The position numbers and the translations under genes were made by a program. A stretch of DNA of 64,000 nt, from the NCBI RefSeq assembly GCF_963677125.1, contig NZ_OY781882.1, positions 2,178,501-2,242,500 of the forward strand, in the 5' to 3' direction. Numbering within the stretch: the stretch's first letter is position 1; each line of letters starts with the position of its first letter. This document shows, one piece after another, positions 62,270 through 64,000 of the stretch. Source of the DNA: an uncultured Desulfobacter sp. GTDB lineage: Bacteria > Desulfobacterota > Desulfobacteria > Desulfobacterales > Desulfobacteraceae. The notes beneath the pieces were generated by a model that saw nothing but the letters and a program-made list of their open reading frames with translations, was not told the origin of the DNA and did not search any database.

Positions 62270-64000
62270 TATATAACGCATCCCCGTTCGCTGTTGCGAT
62301 ATTTGTAGCTTTTGTACTTGGTGTGCTCTGGCTGTCATCTTATTTTGCTAAAAAAACAACAACATCACAAGGGTATTATGCTGCCGGTGGAGATATACAC
62401 TGGGGCGTAAATGGTATTGCATTCGCAGGCGATTATCTCTCAGCCGCTTCTTTCCTTGGGATCTGCGGCATGATCGCATTCAGCGGCTACGACGGATTTT
62501 TATATTCCATCGGTTATCTTGCCGGATGGGTCGTGGCGCTGTTTATCGTGGCCGAGCCGATGAAACGCCTTGGTAAATACACATTCACAGATGCGCTTAA
62601 CAATAAATACAATTCCCGGGGTATTCACCTGACGGCGGCTATCAGTACCCTGATCGTCTCCATATGCTATCTTGTGCCTCAAATGGTGGGCGCAGGCAGT
62701 CTTGTTACACCACTGCTCGGCATGCCGCATTACGTCGGGGTTATCCTTGTGGGTGCTATCGTTATATTTATTGTGGCAACGGCAGGAATGGCATCAACCA
62801 CCTATGTTCAGTTCTTCAAAGGCGGCCTGCTGATCGTTTTCTCCTCAGTTCTTACAATTGCCATATTTGTACACGGCATAAAGTCCCCGCCGTCTGAAGA
62901 CTATCATAAATTTCAAACCATCAATGCCACAGTAAGCAATGGAGAGGTTACGGCAATCGACAACTATGAGTACCAGATCGCCGGGGCGCATACTGATGCC
63001 AAGGGCAGTTATGTAAAATTAAATAAAGAGGGTGTAAGTACCTGGTGGCATTTGGTTGAAAACGATGGGAATACTCAGCTTGAAGAGACGCTTACAGTTG
63101 TAAACGGCAAAGACGGGCAAGTACTTTACAACGGCGAACCCAAGGAAGCTGAAAAATTTTTCCAGGTAGGCCATGTAAGCAAAATCATAGTTGATGGAAA
63201 AGAGGTTACGGATACAGGAAGCGTTGGCCCGTTTAAATTCCTGTCGACAGTCGAAAAGAGCACCGTCGTCCGTTTCAGCAAAGTTATTTTCATGGACAAT
63301 GGAGACAAGGTACAGCTCTGGTATCAGAATCCGACCGCAGGTAAGGATATCATGACGCCCGGATTGAGATTCAAGGTCAAAAAGGGGTCAACCTTTATGT
63401 CCAAGCTTGATTTTGTCTCTCTTATGATCGCACTGTTCTTCGGCACCTCCGCCCTGCCGCATATTCTGATCAGGTATTATACGGTACCTAGTCCAAAAGC
63501 CGCACGTAAGTCTACGATCCTTGCCATAGCAGCCATCGGTTTCTTTTATGTCCTTACCCTTTTCATGGGACTTGGGGCAATGGTCACCGGCGTACTTGAT
63601 GTGCAGAGCAGTAATATGGCCGGACCGCTTTTGGCCAAGTTCTTTGGTATAGCGATATTCTCGATCATATCCGCCATCGCCTTTGCAACGGTTCTCGGTA
63701 CGGTTTCCGGGCTTATTGTGGCGGCATCCGGTGCTGTTGCCCATGACCTGATTGCCAATTATTTCGGCATTCCACTGACTGATAAAGGCCAGGTAAAAGC
63801 AGGGAAAATTGCAGCAGTCGTGGTAGGTATATTTGCCATATTATTGGGGATCGCATTTAAAGGCATAAACGTATCGTTCCTTGTGGGGCTGGCCTTTGCG
63901 GTTGCCGCATCAGCAAACCTGCCGGCAATTCTAATGATGCTGTTCTGGAAGAAAACGACGGCAAAGGGCATTTCCGCATCCATCGTAGTGGGTATCATCA
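62266..64000 (+). CDS. actP: ActP-type cation/acetate symporter, 3'-truncated by window edge
   Basis: Sodium:solute symporter of the SSS family, likely acetate permease. Visible residues about 578, no stop before the window end. It begins MIYNASPFAVAIFVAFVLG, then YAAGGDIHWGVNGIAFAGDYLSAASFLG, and has SSPxxGVLVGAI-like helices. Between about residues 206 and 378 a hydrophilic segment of about 170 residues (KSPPSEDYHKFQ ... KKGSTFM) interrupts the helices. That is longer than in E. coli ActP and matches the VC_2705-type subgroup as I know it. The start overlaps the DUF485 stop. Confidence 0.9.
   Translation, partial: MIYNASPFAVAIFVAFVLGVLWLSSYFAKKTTTSQGYYAAGGDIHWGVNGIAFAGDYLSAASFLGICGMIAFSGYDGFLYSIGYLAGWVVALFIVAEPMKRLGKYTFTDALNNKYNSRGIHLTAAISTLIVSICYLVPQMVGAGSLVTPLLGMPHYVGVILVGAIVIFIVATAGMASTTYVQFFKGGLLIVFSSVLTIAIFVHGIKSPPSEDYHKFQTINATVSNGEVTAIDNYEYQIAGAHTDAKGSYVKLNKEGVSTWWHLVENDGNTQLEETLTVVNGKDGQVLYNGEPKEAEKFFQVGHVSKIIVDGKEVTDTGSVGPFKFLSTVEKSTVVRFSKVIFMDNGDKVQLWYQNPTAGKDIMTPGLRFKVKKGSTFMSKLDFVSLMIALFFGTSALPHILIRYYTVPSPKAARKSTILAIAAIGFFYVLTLFMGLGAMVTGVLDVQSSNMAGPLLAKFFGIAIFSIISAIAFATVLGTVSGLIVAASGAVAHDLIANYFGIPLTDKGQVKAGKIAAVVVGIFAILLGIAFKGINVSFLVGLAFAVAASANLPAILMMLFWKKTTAKGISASIVVGII

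Noticed and set aside
1..64000. tRNA or rRNA genes
   Set aside because: I saw no cloverleaf with a GTTCGA-type T arm and no rRNA segments on either strand by eye; a tRNAscan run would settle it.

Overview
The window reads as chromosome of a strictly anaerobic, Gram-negative delta-type proteobacterium, most likely a Desulfobacterales-type sulfate reducer. This rests on the yajC-secD-secF block, outer-membrane assembly genes, a glycyl radical enzyme pair, an acetate/cation symporter, TRAP and choline/betaine genes, and moderate G+C. The genus is inference; there is no rRNA or dissimilatory sulfur gene to confirm it.

Layout. 1-9663 (+): housekeeping run of RNase E/G (5' end missing), a LysM-like protein, yajC, secD, secF, a CpoB-like lipoprotein, dprA and topA, with two copies of a ~142-bp palindromic repeat. 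9660-11193 (-): a PilZ protein and gluQ, with a heptamer tandem repeat just upstream. 11485-14752 (+): hydroxyproline dehydratase (hypD) and its activase. 14782-21962 (-): a universal stress protein, then a seven-POTRA Omp85 protein paired with TamB. 22254-28479: a TiaS-like protein of unknown role, a TonB-dependent receptor (-), and a divergent FecCD-type ABC importer. The receptor has a structured 5' leader.

28521-43070 is an accessory island: a YdjM-like membrane protein, a ParE/Phd toxin-antitoxin pair, an XRE regulator fused to a dead ImmA/IrrE peptidase, and a full type I-C CRISPR-Cas locus (cas3-cas5-cas8/cas11-cas7-[fic]-cas4-cas1-cas2-array). A Fic AMP-transferase gene lies inside the cas operon and is translationally coupled to cas4; a decayed piece of a second fic gene lies 5.4 kb further on. 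Two unrecognised genes and a small cytochrome-like lipoprotein follow the array.

43158-60789: a MarR regulator with a palindromic operator and a Bcr-type efflux pump, a hybrid histidine kinase, a choline-to-betaine module (betB, GntR regulator, betA, choline-type binding protein), and a 2-hydroxyacid oxidase pair with a TRAP binding protein, broken TRAP permease genes and a GntR-amidohydrolase fusion. An auxin-efflux-type carrier follows. 60790-64000: a gene-poor stretch with phased ACGAAAAA repeats, then a DUF485/ActP-type acetate permease pair cut by the window end.

The two observations I rate highest are (1) a ~105-nt leader element present in two copies, upstream of the TonB receptor (minus strand) and of the choline-type binding protein (plus strand), with the same hairpins and covarying base pairs, which looks like an unassigned cis-regulatory RNA; and (2) the fic gene embedded in the type I-C cas operon.
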